In this document: in pieces, positions 1 through 11,043 of the stretch
Layout of the letters: each line of letters opens with the position of its first letter
How positions within the stretch are numbered: position 1 is the stretch's first letter
Assembly: GCA_002900995.3 (NCBI GenBank)
Contig: CM035309.1
Location: forward strand, 1,990,389-2,054,388
Length of the DNA: 64,000 nt
Direction: 5' to 3'
DNA from: Ganoderma boninense
Lineage: Eukaryota > Basidiomycota > Agaricomycetes > Polyporales > Polyporaceae
The notes under the pieces: model-generated
The model's database searches: none
The model's input: the letters and a program-made list of their open reading frames with translations, nothing else
Told to the model about the DNA's origin: nothing
Translations under genes and position numbers: made by a program

Positions 1-1967
1 CACAACAGTCTCACGGGCCATATACATCCGGCAAGTTTGCGGTGCTGTTGTAGCGGCCTTTCTTCTCTATCGCGGGAATTGAGGTGTTACCACGGGTCAA
101 AAACCTGGAATATCGGATACCTAGTACTCAGTGCCTAGGAGTCGCACTCACGGGGAAGTCGATGCGGCAGCCCCAGCCCCAGCCGGCCAAGCTCCTGCTG
201 GACTCGAACGGTGAGCGGGCGAGACACCGGCGGAAGACGACTCAAAGCACAAAATGACAGTTGGAACGGAATCCGCCGTATTCCTGGGCAGTATTCACCG
301 TCCAGTGCCGACACCTGCGAGAGACGTGCCACATGCTTCTTTCGAATTTCGCTCGTCGCCAGGCACGAGCTTCTGCGGCCGGCACTCCAGTTGCTTGCTA
401 GAAGGAAGAGGAGGTGTAAACTTCGAGGGTCTGTTGGGACATCGAGAATACCAACCTCCTCAAAGACGTGCTGGTCAGCTAGAATCTGAGTCAGATCCGC
501 CTTCCGACAACGTAATGTCACGCAACTCTGTGATTCAATGTACGTACATAGCCTTGTATCCAGCCGGCAGTGTTACATTGACATTTGATGGGTAGATGTA
601 TGCGCACAGGCGGAGGATTCAAGGGAGCATCGAGCATCTGCCAGCTGGCCCGCCGCTCCGAGCTGTCGGATCCGGAGAAGCAGCCTGAGTGCGGTTTGTC
701 CATGCAAGTCGACCACCAGTAAGAGGTTTGCACTTTCATATGCTTGAATATGCTTGTAAATATACCTGCATATATATGGCACGGAATCAGAAAATATCCA
801 TGGCGTTGTCGGAAGATGTGTGGGCGGGGTGTGAACACAGCATGTGGACACCGGGGCGTTACATAAGGTGGACTTAGGCGCTATAGTGGGAGCGCCGAGA
901 AGCAACTTGAAGATGGCTCTCAAGCTCAAGTCCGACTCCCGACCACCATGACGCTCATCCTTGGCTGCCACAGCCTCCCCAGCGAGTATCAGACACAAGA
1001 AGAATGCCACGGCGGTCTGTGTGGTTTGTGGAGGCAATGCTCCCGGCCTCCCGAGGAACACTCATTATCATTATCCGAGTCGAGCCAGGATAAATGACGA
1101 CCCAACGGTCGCCGGCTCACAAGGAGAGAGGGAAGCGTCTGGCACTGGTCTCAGGGTTCATTGATCCATGTCCCGATACCGTCGGGTGGGTCAGAGCCAT
1201 GGCTGCTCTCCGCTGTACCACTACATCTTGAACTCGATGTTGCGGAGTGCAGAGCGTCCCGCTCCCGGCTCAACGATGTCGATGTCGACGGCCCTGTGGC
1301 TGACCGAGCTGGTTCCGTCTTTAGAGCCTCTCGAGCTCGGCCGGCCGGGATGCGGTGGGATGAACGGATACCCAGCAAGGTTTAGACCTAAAGAGGTTGA
1401 GGAGGTTTGGTGCTAAAGTCATTTTCGCACGTGCGTGCCGCTGACTCCCACCCATTGCCAGGACCGACAGATGATCTCACACACCCATTTTGTAATCTTG
1501 ACCACTGCGACCCTCAAATCTTGGCCGCCCTTGTTCCGAGCTCGTACTTATTGGGGCTGGGGCCAGTACAGCGAATCTGGCAGAGCCTGAGCAGCGGCAA
1601 AGGGGACGGTCGCAGGCGCCACAATGTCTGTGTTCGAGTGTCGGACCCTGGATGGCCCTCCGCTGCCAACCGAGCATCTAACTAAGCTTATGGTAACTGC
1701 TCCGCGTTCCGCCAAGGACTTCCATAGAATCACCTCATCCCAGCCACCAGCTCCAGGAACGTGTCCCCGGCGTGAGCCGAGGCGTTCAAGACGGCAAAGG
1801 CTCAACCTTAGCTCGTTATAAGTATTGCCTCGCCCGCTCACGCAGGGCATGTGGTCCTCCGCCGTGCCCCGTCGGTCCTCTACGCGCGCGTCCTCCTCTT
1901 CTCAGCCCATGAGGGCGTGAAGCCCTCTGCCCCGACATACACCCGACTTCGCCTCCAATCCAACTCT
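1..1967. other. Intergenic region, no supported gene
   Basis: I see no exon chain that resembles a known family. Open frames on both strands here (for example near 135-521 on the minus strand) overlap each other and have no recognisable domain. The right end must hold the promoter and leader of the phosphate transporter that starts at 1968. One perfect CACGTG hexamer lies at 1428-1433. A gene running in from the left edge cannot be excluded. Confidence 0.5.
1428..1433. promoter_or_regulatory. CACGTG E-box, candidate Pho4/NUC-1 site
   Basis: A palindromic CACGTG, in the context GCACGTGC, lies about 535 bases upstream of the phosphate transporter start. In yeast and Neurospora the phosphate-starvation bHLH factors (Pho4, NUC-1) bind CACGTG-type sites upstream of phosphate permease genes. 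A single hexamer is weak evidence; the link is inferred from position and the downstream gene. Confidence 0.3.
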
Positions 1968-4459
1968 ATGTCCACCAATTATGGCATCGGCAAGGCTCGC
2001 GCGTTGGACAGCCGTCCACCACAGCACAACCCGGCATCCCCTCGTGTCCATGGAGTTGCGGTCCGTCGCTTGAACGAGCGCCGGCGGAAGTTGCTTCAGG
2101 ACATAGACAACGCTACATTTTCGTGAGTGATCATTGTACGGCCGGCTCCGCTTCGTTGGCGCGGATTCTGGCTAAGCACGTCGCACTGAATAGCTGGTTC
2201 CACGTGAAGGTCGCGTTCGTCTCAGGCGCCGGGTTCTTCACCGATGCGTGAGTGATCCCTGAATCACTGCTTCTTGTCCTGAAGGGTAACTCACCTCCTT
2301 CTTAGCTACGATATCTTCGCCATCAACATCGTATCAGTCATGTTAGGCTACTTGTACGGGGCCGGTACGTCATAACCTGCTCTTAACCACCTCCCTCCCC
2401 TTTGGCTAATGCTATCGCCCAGAACATGGCACTTCCGATCCTGGCGCCATATCGAGTCGGTCGCTGAGTACTGGTCAGGAACTCGGCATTAAAATCGCTA
2501 CGCCCGCCGGTGTTCTTCTCGGGCAGCTACTTTTCGGATGGCTCGGTGACGTTCTTGGTCGGAAACGCATTTGTACGTCATCCCACTGTCCACGCAGAAA
2601 TGTCCCCCTTAACATTTTCGGAACAGATGGCATGGAGCTTATGATCATCATGGTCGCCACCTTTGGCCAAGCGCTATGTGCACCCAGTATCACCATCAAC
2701 GTCATGAGTGTGCTCATTTTCTGGCGGTTTGTGGTTAGTTGAATGTGCATTTCTCGTCTTCTCTCGCCGTGCTGACTCTGTGGGATAGATGGGTATCGGA
2801 ATAGGGGGAGACTATCCAATCAGTGCGGTCATCTCCTCGGAGTTTTCCTCTGTATATATTAGGGGTAGAGTCATGACCGCAGTTTTCGCCAACCAAGGCT
2901 GGGGACAGTTGGGTAAGTACATGCAACCGAGCCGCATTCGCATCGCCACTTATACTAGCCAAGCCGCCACTCTCTTTTCTTTCATCATCATTGCCGCGTA
3001 CCAGCACTCGTTTCTTCACGACGCTTCCACATTCCTCCACTCCCTCGATCAAATATGGCGTCTGATCGTCGGGCTCGGCTGCGTTCCTGCCGCCATCGCC
3101 ATCTACTTTCGGCTAACCATCCCAGAGACGCCTCGGTTTACCATGGATATCGAGCGCAACATTCGTCAAGCACATAGCGATGTCGGCGTCCTCCTTGGCC
3201 GGGACCAGGTATACACAGTCGAAGTTGAGGCTATAAGCCAACGCATTCAGGCGCGGCAGGCAACGAGACACGACTTCAGATCCTACTTCTCGAGGAGCGA
3301 GAACCTGAAGATCCTCTTCGGGACCGCATACTCATGGTTTGCATTGGACGTGAGCCACTTTTCGTTCGTCCTTAGAATATTTGGAAGCTGACTAAAACGC
3401 CTAGGTCGTGTTCTACGGCCTTGGGCTGAACTCCTCGGTGATTCTGAAAAACATCGGCTTTGGAACACCAAGCAAGCAAGGCGCCTCAGACGGGATGATT
3501 GTCTACACGACGCTTAAAAATCTCAGCCTTGGAAACCTTATCCTGTCCGTTGCGGGGCTCGTACCTGGATACTGGGTAGCGTTTCTCCTCATCGACCGGT
3601 GGGGCCGCAAGCCGATCCAGCTTATGGGATTCAGCGTGCTCACCGTCCTCTTCTTGGTCATGGGTGCGTGCTTATCGCGTGTCCTCACATGGAGCGTCGT
3701 TCTCAGGAGTCTGGTGCGGCTGCTGACAGTTCATATATAGGTTTCGCGTACGACACTTTGGCCTCATCTTCGGGCGGGAGGGCCGCGTTCGTCGTACTCT
3801 ACTGCCTGGCGAATTTCTTCCAAAACTGCGGCCCGAACACAACCACGTTCATTGTCCCCGGAGAAGTGTTCCCCACGCGCTACCGCGCGACGGCACACGG
3901 CATCTCCGCGGCCAGCGGGAAGCTCGGGGCGGTCATCGCGCAGATTGCGTTCCAGTGGCTCAAGGACGTCGGGGGCCCAGGCAAGTTCCTGAACCACATG
4001 TGCGTGGATTCCTGTCTGGTTATCCGTGGTTGCTGCGCGCTGATGGCGGGTTGGGTTCTGTCTCGCTTTCTAGGCTGGAGATATTCGCGTTCTTCATGTT
4101 CACCGGCATCTTTTCGACCTTCCTCATCCCCGAGACCGCCCAGCGGTCGCTAGAAGCGCTTTCGAATGAGAGCCAAGAGGAATTCATTCAGGGTGCGCGC
4201 TCCCAGAGCCTTGTGCTCCACCTTGCATGATTGACACGCCTCCACTCGCACCTACATAGCCGTCCCGTCGTCAGACGCGGATGCCCGGTTTCTGGGCGAC
4301 TTCCACGCAGCGCCCATCAAACTCAACCCCATCGAGTCCCACCTCGAGACCTCGCGGCCCAGATCGCCGATGATGGGCTCGCTCCAGTCCCACGCTCACA
4401 AACTCTCTTCGTCGACACATCTGACCACTCTATCGGATACTTCTATCACTTCCAAGTAA
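1968..4459 (+). CDS. Inorganic phosphate transporter, PHO84-like MFS
   Basis: This is a proton-coupled phosphate permease of the major facilitator superfamily, expected in the plasma membrane with 12 helices. Inferred exons are 1968-2122, 2194-2247, 2306-2364, 2423-2572, 2627-2733, 2789-2912, 2964-3349, 3405-3663, 3741-3999, 4074-4192 and 4260-4459; all phases join without a stop. Visible family marks are the first helix with FFTDAYDIFAIN, the loop GWLGDVLGRKR, the PHO84 signature GIGIGGDYPISA, LLIDRWGRKP after the middle loop, and FIVPGEVFPTRYRATAHGIS late in the protein. The start is the ATG opening MSTNYGIGK, about 50 residues before helix 1, normal for the family. The C-terminal tail is short and Ser-rich. 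Regulation by phosphate starvation is likely from the family, with one E-box upstream. I am sure of the family; the exact substrate is inferred. Confidence 0.93.
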
Positions 4460-5169
4460 TTTGTTGTTTGTTGTTTGTTTTGCTGCTCACTTGCCGCCTC
4501 CCGTTCAATTTGCGTTTGTCATCAAGTTATTGACAGTCCTTTCTGCTCTTGTTTTCGTGTTGTTTCTTGTCCTGCCATAGACTATGTGTTTCTGACTAAA
4601 TCCTCCTTTGTGTTGGGAGAGACTCGGGTTCGGTGGTCAAGCTATCGGTTCAGTCGCGGTCCATGTACTGGTTCTGCTTGTATATATGGTATCGGCATGT
4701 GGCTTTGTTCGCATATATAGTGTACTGTAGTCGTCGTCCGTGCGGATATCATTCAATACTATATGTCTGCCATACATATTGACTGCTTGTCTGTTGCTCA
4801 ATGATTCTGCAGCGAAACTGGCAAATGAAGCACCTCAAGTTAGTTTTCTCCATTACCAGCGGGCGATGCTCTCTAATTATGACGACTTGAGTGTGGTGGA
4901 GCTGGAGAATCGAGACTGACAGCAAGCCTACAATAGACGACACTCATGTAATATTATCCCAGTGAGATACATGAGGGAGGGCCGATTAGCGCATGGAGGA
5001 GATAGTGTAATAATGTGAGGAAACGGAGATGTAGAAGGAGCGAGATATGTGAGTAACTTGAAGCTTAAAGGAGCGTGGAGCATGAGCGCAAACCAGTGCG
5101 CGTGGTTGTTAACGTCGTAGAAAGAAAAGATGGCAGAACCGCGAGCGTCTCATCGTTGTTCGACCCCGA
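4460..5169. other. Convergent intergenic region, 3' ends of two genes
   Basis: This 710-base gap separates the phosphate transporter stop from the stop of the opposing orphan gene. It is T-rich directly after 4460, as expected for a 3' untranslated region and poly(A) signal. No coding pattern, RNA gene or repeat was recognised. Confidence 0.5.
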
Positions 5170-6064
5170 TCACGCATAGTACATCGCACCATAGTCGGGC
5201 TCAGAATCAGAGTCGGAAGAGCTCGACGACGACACAGAGATCGATCCGGTAGAATGCTTCCTGGGCGGGATGTACCACCGGCCATGTACCTCCGCGGGCG
5301 GAGGAGTGGGGCTGAGGGTCCTCTCCCTTGACGCCGCGAAGGCCACCTGGTTGAGCGGAGAAGACACGGAAGGAGCGAACTTGTTGGCCGCAGCCTTCTT
5401 GCGGGCGGGAGCCTTGGGAGCCTTCCGTCCAGCCGCAGGTTTCTTCGTCTTGCACGGTGACTTCCGCGACGATGACGCGGCTGAGGTGGGCGAAGAGTTC
5501 GGAGATGTGGTTGGGTAAGGCTTGCCTTGAATTCTGGACGACGTGCGCCGCGAAGTGGATGCCTGCGGGTTGGATCGCGGCGAACGGCGGGGTGGGGCTA
5601 CTTCCTGGGCCTCAACCACTTGTTTGCCATGAGGCGGGCAGCCTGGTTGACGGATTCCTTCGTCGGCGCCGTCCAGAGAGATGGGATTCTCTTGAGACCC
5701 AGGCGGCGGTGGCGGTGGGGGCGAAGGTGGTTCCTCGAAGAGCGAGAGGTAGTCGGAGATGGAAGGATCTCGAGTGAGCGTGTTCGTGCGGAAACCGACC
5801 TCAACATTTGTCGACTGTTCAGCAAACGCGGTGTCCAGCGGCGGAGGAGTGCAGTACCGATGCTTTAGGATGTGGGATGGAGTCAGTGAACCGTATGCAG
5901 ATTTGTGGTTGAGCCACACTGACCTGCGGGTTTAAAGGGACGTCGGGGAAGAGCGGCGGCGCCGGATGTCGAGTAATGGTGTTGAAACTGCAGGATAGCG
6001 ACGGCGACGACCGACGAGCAGAGGCATTCGCAGGAGGATCGATGCGGTTGCGAATCTTGGGCAT
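5170..6064 (-). CDS. Hypothetical disordered basic/Ser-rich protein
   Basis: Two exons are inferred: 5924-6064 (start MPKIRNRIDPP) and 5170-5862, joined in phase 0 across a 61-base GT-AG intron. The product of about 277 residues has no domain I recognise. It contains a short Pro run (about seven prolines), an Ala/Lys/Pro-rich basic stretch with several KKPA/APKAP-like motifs that resembles histone H1-like or AT-hook-like DNA-binding tails, and an acidic Ser/Asp end (SSSSSDSDSEPDYGAMYYA). It looks largely disordered and could be nuclear, but that is only inference from composition. Codon choice and the clean intron support a real gene. Confidence 0.65.
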
Positions 6065-7171
6065 GGTTGGGTGGGTGGTTGGGTGACGGTGAGCTCGGAG
6101 GAGTATGAAGAGAGTGCAGCACTGCGTCTTATATATGATTGTGGTGATGTTGGGGCAAAGCGGATCTTACATAGGACATGGCCGATGAATCTCGCATGCC
6201 GTCACCAAGCCCAAAGCCCGAAAACAATGGGCATGTGCCGATTACATTTGATCGGAGTGAGTAACTACCGTCCGATGCCGGCGCGGGCTCTGCGAGCGTT
6301 ATTGAGAGTGAGCATCGGATGGCCCTGGCGCGGAGAGGCAATTGTGTTGTCAGCTATAGTCGTGGTGGAAGAGATATATTCCTATCACTGCAAGCCGGCG
6401 GAAATTGGTCAATGTTTCTGTTCTCTTCGAGGTAGCGATGCAGATCATACCGTAACGACTTTTCAGTGGCAGTGGCGGATTGGGCTACTGGTACACCTGC
6501 TCGGAGCGGCATCAACATGGCAGTGAGGGCCATAGTCATATAAAAAGGATGAAATTCCAGCAAAATTTGCATCGAGTAGCTCGCTGCCATGCACTGTGGG
6601 CTTGTGGGCCGCAGTCAAGGATCTTGAAGCTTTGAAGTCGCGGGAGAAGTTGCGGCTTGAGCCCCGGCGCCTGCCGATCGCGTCCAACAAACGGCGCCTA
6701 TCGCCGCCTTTCACCAAAAAAGGCTATGCCCGCCTCAGGCCGACCGCTGGTGGTCTCGACCACCACCACCATTGGCATCTCTCTCTGTGCAATCTTCAAG
6801 CCCTTTCAGCACACACACAACCGTGCCCTGACACCGTGCCCTGACTGGGTGCCCTGACTTGGCCGCTCAACATCATTGTCGTGGTCACAGGCATTGACGC
6901 TTGTTCATTGTCCTCAGCACAATAGTCCGGCGCGCGGTCGCCATGCACCTCCCTCAGCTTTCGTGGCCGTCGCCTTCTTCCATGGGCCGGATTAAGACGT
7001 GACGTATCCAGCTGTCTGACGTTCTCCTTCCTCTCATCTCCCTTGTGGTGCACCTCGCTGTTCTGCCCGTCAGCCTCCCGTCCGCTGCGCGGTCTTTTTC
7101 CATCTGATCGTTCACCGTAGCCCGGAGCTCCAACGATTCCATCCTCCTTCCTCATTCGCCTGCACACGAGT
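6065..7171. other. Intergenic region between divergent genes
   Basis: This 1.1 kb stretch lies between the orphan gene start (minus strand) and AA14 copy A (plus strand), so it should hold both promoters. A TATAAAA sits at 6539-6545 but is about 630 bases before the AA14 start and leads into no convincing reading frame. A perfect 6-bp-stem inverted repeat lies at 6749-6764 and a 13-base tandem repeat at 6824-6858. No RNA gene was recognised. Confidence 0.5.
6824..6858. repeat. Three copies of TGCCCTGAC at 13-base spacing
   Basis: The nonamer TGCCCTGAC occurs at 6824-6832, 6837-6845 and 6850-6858, exactly 13 bases apart, about 315 bases before the AA14 copy A start. It may be a small tandem duplication or a repeated factor-binding site. 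No function is known to me. Confidence 0.6.
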
Positions 7172-8599
7172 ATGTTGACCCTCACTCTTCTTTCATTCAC
7201 TCTCGCGTCTCTTTACGTCCCGGGGGTGAACGGCCATATATGTGAGCAGTACCACCCGCACCGAGTCCATCACGGAAAGCTGACGCCGTCGCAGCAATAT
7301 GGCATCCCAGCATGTACGGTTTCAACGTCACCCAACAAACATTCCCCTACGATAATCGCCCTGTCGCGCCCCTTATGGACATGACCTTTGACCAGTGGTG
7401 GTTCCACGGCCATCTCGACTACCCTCCCAACGCCGGCGACATCTTCGAGCTCCCGGCAGGCAAGCCCGCCACCACCGAGCTCGCCTGCAACAAGGGCCTC
7501 ACATCCTATTGGGCATCGTCCGAGGGCCACACCGACATCAGCCAGGGCGACAACCCGTGCCCCTCCAGCGACGGGAGCTTCCCGAGCGGCGCCATGCACA
7601 CCACGGGGTTCGATGACCTCAAGGGGTGCGCGCTCGCCATCGCGTACGAGAGCGATGTCACCAAAATCCAGCCCGAGGACTTCGCGGTATTCAGCGTGAA
7701 CCAGACGTGCGTGTGGAACCGGTTCACGGACTTCCAGGTGCCGGAGAGGATGCCGCCATGTCCGGAGGGAGGCTGCCACTGTGCTTGGTTCTGGATCCAC
7801 TCGGTATGTCACCTTGTATAGTTTCAGTTGTGATGTGAAACGCTGAATGTGGCTGGGATAGATCGATTCTGGAGGAGAACAGAGTAAGTTGCTCACCTCC
7901 GCTCACTTCTGTGGACGGCGTTCTGAACGATGGCGTCGCAGATTACATGAACGGCTTCAGGTGCAACATCACTGGTTCGACGTCGAACGTTGCTCTTGCG
8001 AAGCCCCAGGTACCTCGTCGCTGCGGCGCCGATCCAGCGTTTGATAAAGCGGACGCCGTCCCCGGAAACTGCACCTACGGCGCAAAACAGCCCTTCTACT
8101 GGTTCCAGGCCGAGCGCAATAATGTCCGTGCCCTTCCCTCGCTGTCTTCCGATCAGTAGCTGATGCGCCTTCATCGTGTGGCAGATGTTTGAGGGTACAT
8201 ATGCGCCGCCCTATTATACCGACCTCTATAACTTCAAAGACGGGGCACAGAACGACATTTTTGTCGATTCGTATGTGCTCCCGATGCCCGATCCGGGCGT
8301 GAACCAGAGCGCCCTCCCTGAGCTGGTCACGCCCAATGCACCGGTTGCGACATCTAGTGCACCTGCCGCTACGTCGTCTAGCACTCCGGCTGCAATGCCT
8401 AGTGCATCAGCTGGGACGGCTACGGCCAGGTGTTCGGCTTGGTGAGTGCCTTGTTGATGGCGGGAGTTACCTGGGAAAGGATAGAGGCTAACGTTGATTT
8501 TGTGTTTGTAGCCGGAGCTATCGCCTCAACGCCCGGAAGAACAGCCTGTTTGGGTTCCAGATGCGGCAGAAGTCATTCAGCCTCTGGCATCCTTTCTGA
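7172..8599 (+). CDS. AA14-family lytic polysaccharide monooxygenase, copy A
   Basis: A secreted copper enzyme of the AA14 type, reported to oxidise xylan coating cellulose. Exons: 7172-7241, 7295-7803, 7862-7883, 7942-8123, 8185-8441 and 8512-8599. The 22-residue signal peptide ends at GVNG, and splicing makes the mature protein start [14 protein letters not shown], so His1 can form the histidine brace. The second His is in SGAMHTTG (mature residue about 104), and the axial Tyr in GGEQNYMNGF lies 77 residues later, the same spacing as His99/Tyr176 of the characterised Pycnoporus enzyme. The motif CHCAWFWIH and paired cysteines (CNITG, RRCGAD, GNCTYG) follow. After MFEGTY..DLYNF comes a short Ala/Ser/Thr/Pro linker and, from a separate last exon, a basic tail ending SFSLWHPF. 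No CBM is visible. Family assignment is from memory of conserved features and ligand spacing. Confidence 0.9.
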
Positions 8600-8964
8600 C
8601 TTGTGTTTCGTCGGGCCTCGTCCTTTAACCCTCCTCACGGACGGTGACGATTTTCATGAGATCTGGTATCTTACAATGTTATGTATCGCTAGCGCAAATT
8701 GTCCATCGCAATCGTTGTCCTATTACTGCACACCATATATTACTAGGCATACTGGAAATATCGCACTCTATCACCATCATAGTCTGCAGTTGTTGTCCAA
8801 AAAAGTCCGTGGCGTCCACAGCGCGAGGCAAACATAGTCCGAAAGCAATGTCGGAGACTAAAGCATCAACAGCGACTGGCCGTATTCTGTAACCAGAGCG
8901 CAAGCGGCGTGATAAATATTGGCGCAACGGAGATGCAAGCACGATGAGGGAGTCTCCCCAGATG
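8600..8964. other. Convergent intergenic region
   Basis: This 365-base gap separates the stop of AA14 copy A from the stop of the opposing orphan gene. It should hold both 3' untranslated regions. No other feature was seen. Confidence 0.5.
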
Positions 8965-9979
8965 TTACGGCCAACCATAGACGAAGATCGGGAGTTGGAG
9001 GCAAGTCTCGAGGTGTATAGGGTGAACATGGTCGTTGCAGTCAATGCTCGAGGCGGCAGCGGAAGGAGCAGCGGATGCAACGTCTGCGGTCATGAGCTCG
9101 CCAGTGCCAGCGTGCATCACAGAGTCCGTACGCCGGAGGAAATCGTCTACGTCGTAAGAGCCGCGCCCATGGTCTTGCTGGCGCCGATGCCCGAGCTCTG
9201 CGAAGAAGTGCGGCGAGCGCAAAGCGGTGGCGGGTCCGGTGCGTCCCCCGGCACATCCCGTTCTATCCGACAGAATCTCAGATGCTGATCGGTTCGCCTG
9301 GACAGTATTTCGGGTGTCTTACCAGCGTCCTTGGGGAGAAGAGCCCTGTAGTGCGCAGGGATGGGGATGTTCGTGTGGGCCTTCAGATACGCGAGCTCTT
9401 CGGGAGTGACGGGCGCGAGGACCTCGACGGTAGGCTCGACGCGCTCTACGAGGTAGTGCACAGTGGCGCTAGTGCGTCTCGACTTGGTACGCCCCTTGTG
9501 GGCGGAGCTACGACGCGAGGTAGTGCGGGCGTCGGAGTCGGCTTCGTATCCCGCGTCGACATCGTCGTCGAGCACGGAGGAGGTGGTTGATCCCACTGAC
9601 GACCTGCGGCTGCGAGAACAGCTCCGCCGTTGGCGTAGGCTCATGTTCGTACTGCATATGGAACATTGGATTAACGGAAGTTCGGCATATGGATTCGAAG
9701 GTGAATGCCATACCTCGCGTTCGACGGGGACTTGAGGACTTCAACAGCATCATCGGCAAACGGGTCTGAGAAAACCAGGTTGATATCCTCGCCGGAGTAG
9801 ACACTGAAGCCATCTGCCTCCGACGACGAGGGCTCGAAGAAAGACGAGCAGGCTTCTGTGCCAGAGGATAGTGTGTGGGACATGTCGAAAATGCTGCCAT
9901 AGACGCTCTCCACGCTCGAGGATGAAAAAGTCGACTCGGTGGCGAATGGATCGAGAGAATCGGCCGTACTGGAAGACAT
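8965..9979 (-). CDS. Hypothetical Ser/Arg-rich protein between AA14 copies
   Basis: Three exons are inferred: 9714-9979 (start MSSSTADSLDPF), 9323-9651 and 8965-9197. The first intron (9652-9713) is standard. The second (9198-9322, 125 bases) is longer than usual but is needed to reach the good coding run LDVDD-like region DVDDFLRRTDSVMHAGTGEL. An alternative acceptor gives an earlier stop near 9147. The protein starts with a Ser/acidic segment, then an Arg/Ser-rich stretch (RQRRSCSRSRRSS), then VEPTVEVLAPVTPEELAYLKAH and a C-terminal Ala-rich part. I recognise no domain. An upstream in-frame ATG at 10054 would add 25 residues, but an ATAAAA element near 10095 favours the inner start. Function unknown. 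Confidence 0.6.
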
Positions 9980-11043
9980 AGTACTTGCGTTTGGGGGGTG
10001 GAGGGAGACTTGGGTTCTGCGTCGACGAGTACCAATCGAGAGACGAGTATTCACGAGGGATTCGGCTAGCCAGTTTTCGACGAAAATGGGCTCCTTTTAT
10101 GCGTTTCCTGGGACTCGTGGAGCTGGACCGAGATGACGAACACGGCAATGTCTGGACTGAAGCTGATATCCACAGACATCCATCGGATGGGTGCTGCCGG
10201 GCACCACTTCAGGCAGTCAAGGTCATCGGAATCCGCAAACTGCAAGTCCGCCTACCTCATTCTGATATCGGCACTGGGCCATTTCCGCGTGGACCAAGTA
10301 CCTACGGGAAACTGCAGGCCTCCGAGTGGGGCTACCTTGAAGTCTGGTCCGACGGGCTGAATCGCAGCAAAATGGTTTTGAGCTCGAGATCCTTCATGAA
10401 AGATATGTTGTATATGTGACTATTTTGCCCGAGCGTTGATGGAGGTCCAAATGTTTAGTGAAAGTCAGGCTTGACTCTGAGTGCCATTTAGACGCCGTAA
10501 ATGAGATAGCGCGCTATTATCTTGTTTGCGTCTATTTAGGCATCTTAGACGCCCATATAGCCGACAAGCTTTGTTTTCAACGTCACGGCACAGGCACAAG
10601 TGCCTCCTCGCCGTTGTGGTTGGTAGGGAAGGCGGAAAGTGTTCTGAATCACAAGTCCAATGGGGCGGAGTTACAGCGGGTTGATGTCCGTCGTCAGTCC
10701 AGTGTCGCTTTCTATGTATTTTATTGTTCTTACTGACGTCTCGCCTAGGCGTCGCGGTGTCCTTCTCATGAGAACAATAACTACCCCTTTAATAGATTCC
10801 TATTCTCCTGCTTGCCGATGGTCATTATATCTTGCTCGCCTCCGAGGGTCGCCTCCTCATCGACTTGATCGATTCCAGCCCACTCTCGCTTTCACTTCCG
10901 CATCTCGGAGACTGGTTCTCGCGCCTCGGGACTCATACGCTGGTCCGTCACACTAGACATCTAGGACTCTCGCATTCGGACTCCCTTGAACCACCTTCCC
11001 ATATCCTATCCCCATTTCCAACTCTTCAAGAACAACTAACGAC
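9980..11043. other. Intergenic region upstream of AA14 copy B
   Basis: About 1.06 kb between the divergent orphan gene and AA14 copy B. It should contain both promoters. Open frames run through parts of it but show no family resemblance or consistent splice structure. No repeat shared with the upstream region of AA14 copy A was spotted by eye. Confidence 0.45.

Noticed and set aside
2202..2207. Second CACGTG near the phosphate transporter
   Set aside because: It lies inside coding exon 2 (His-Val codons), so a promoter role is unlikely.
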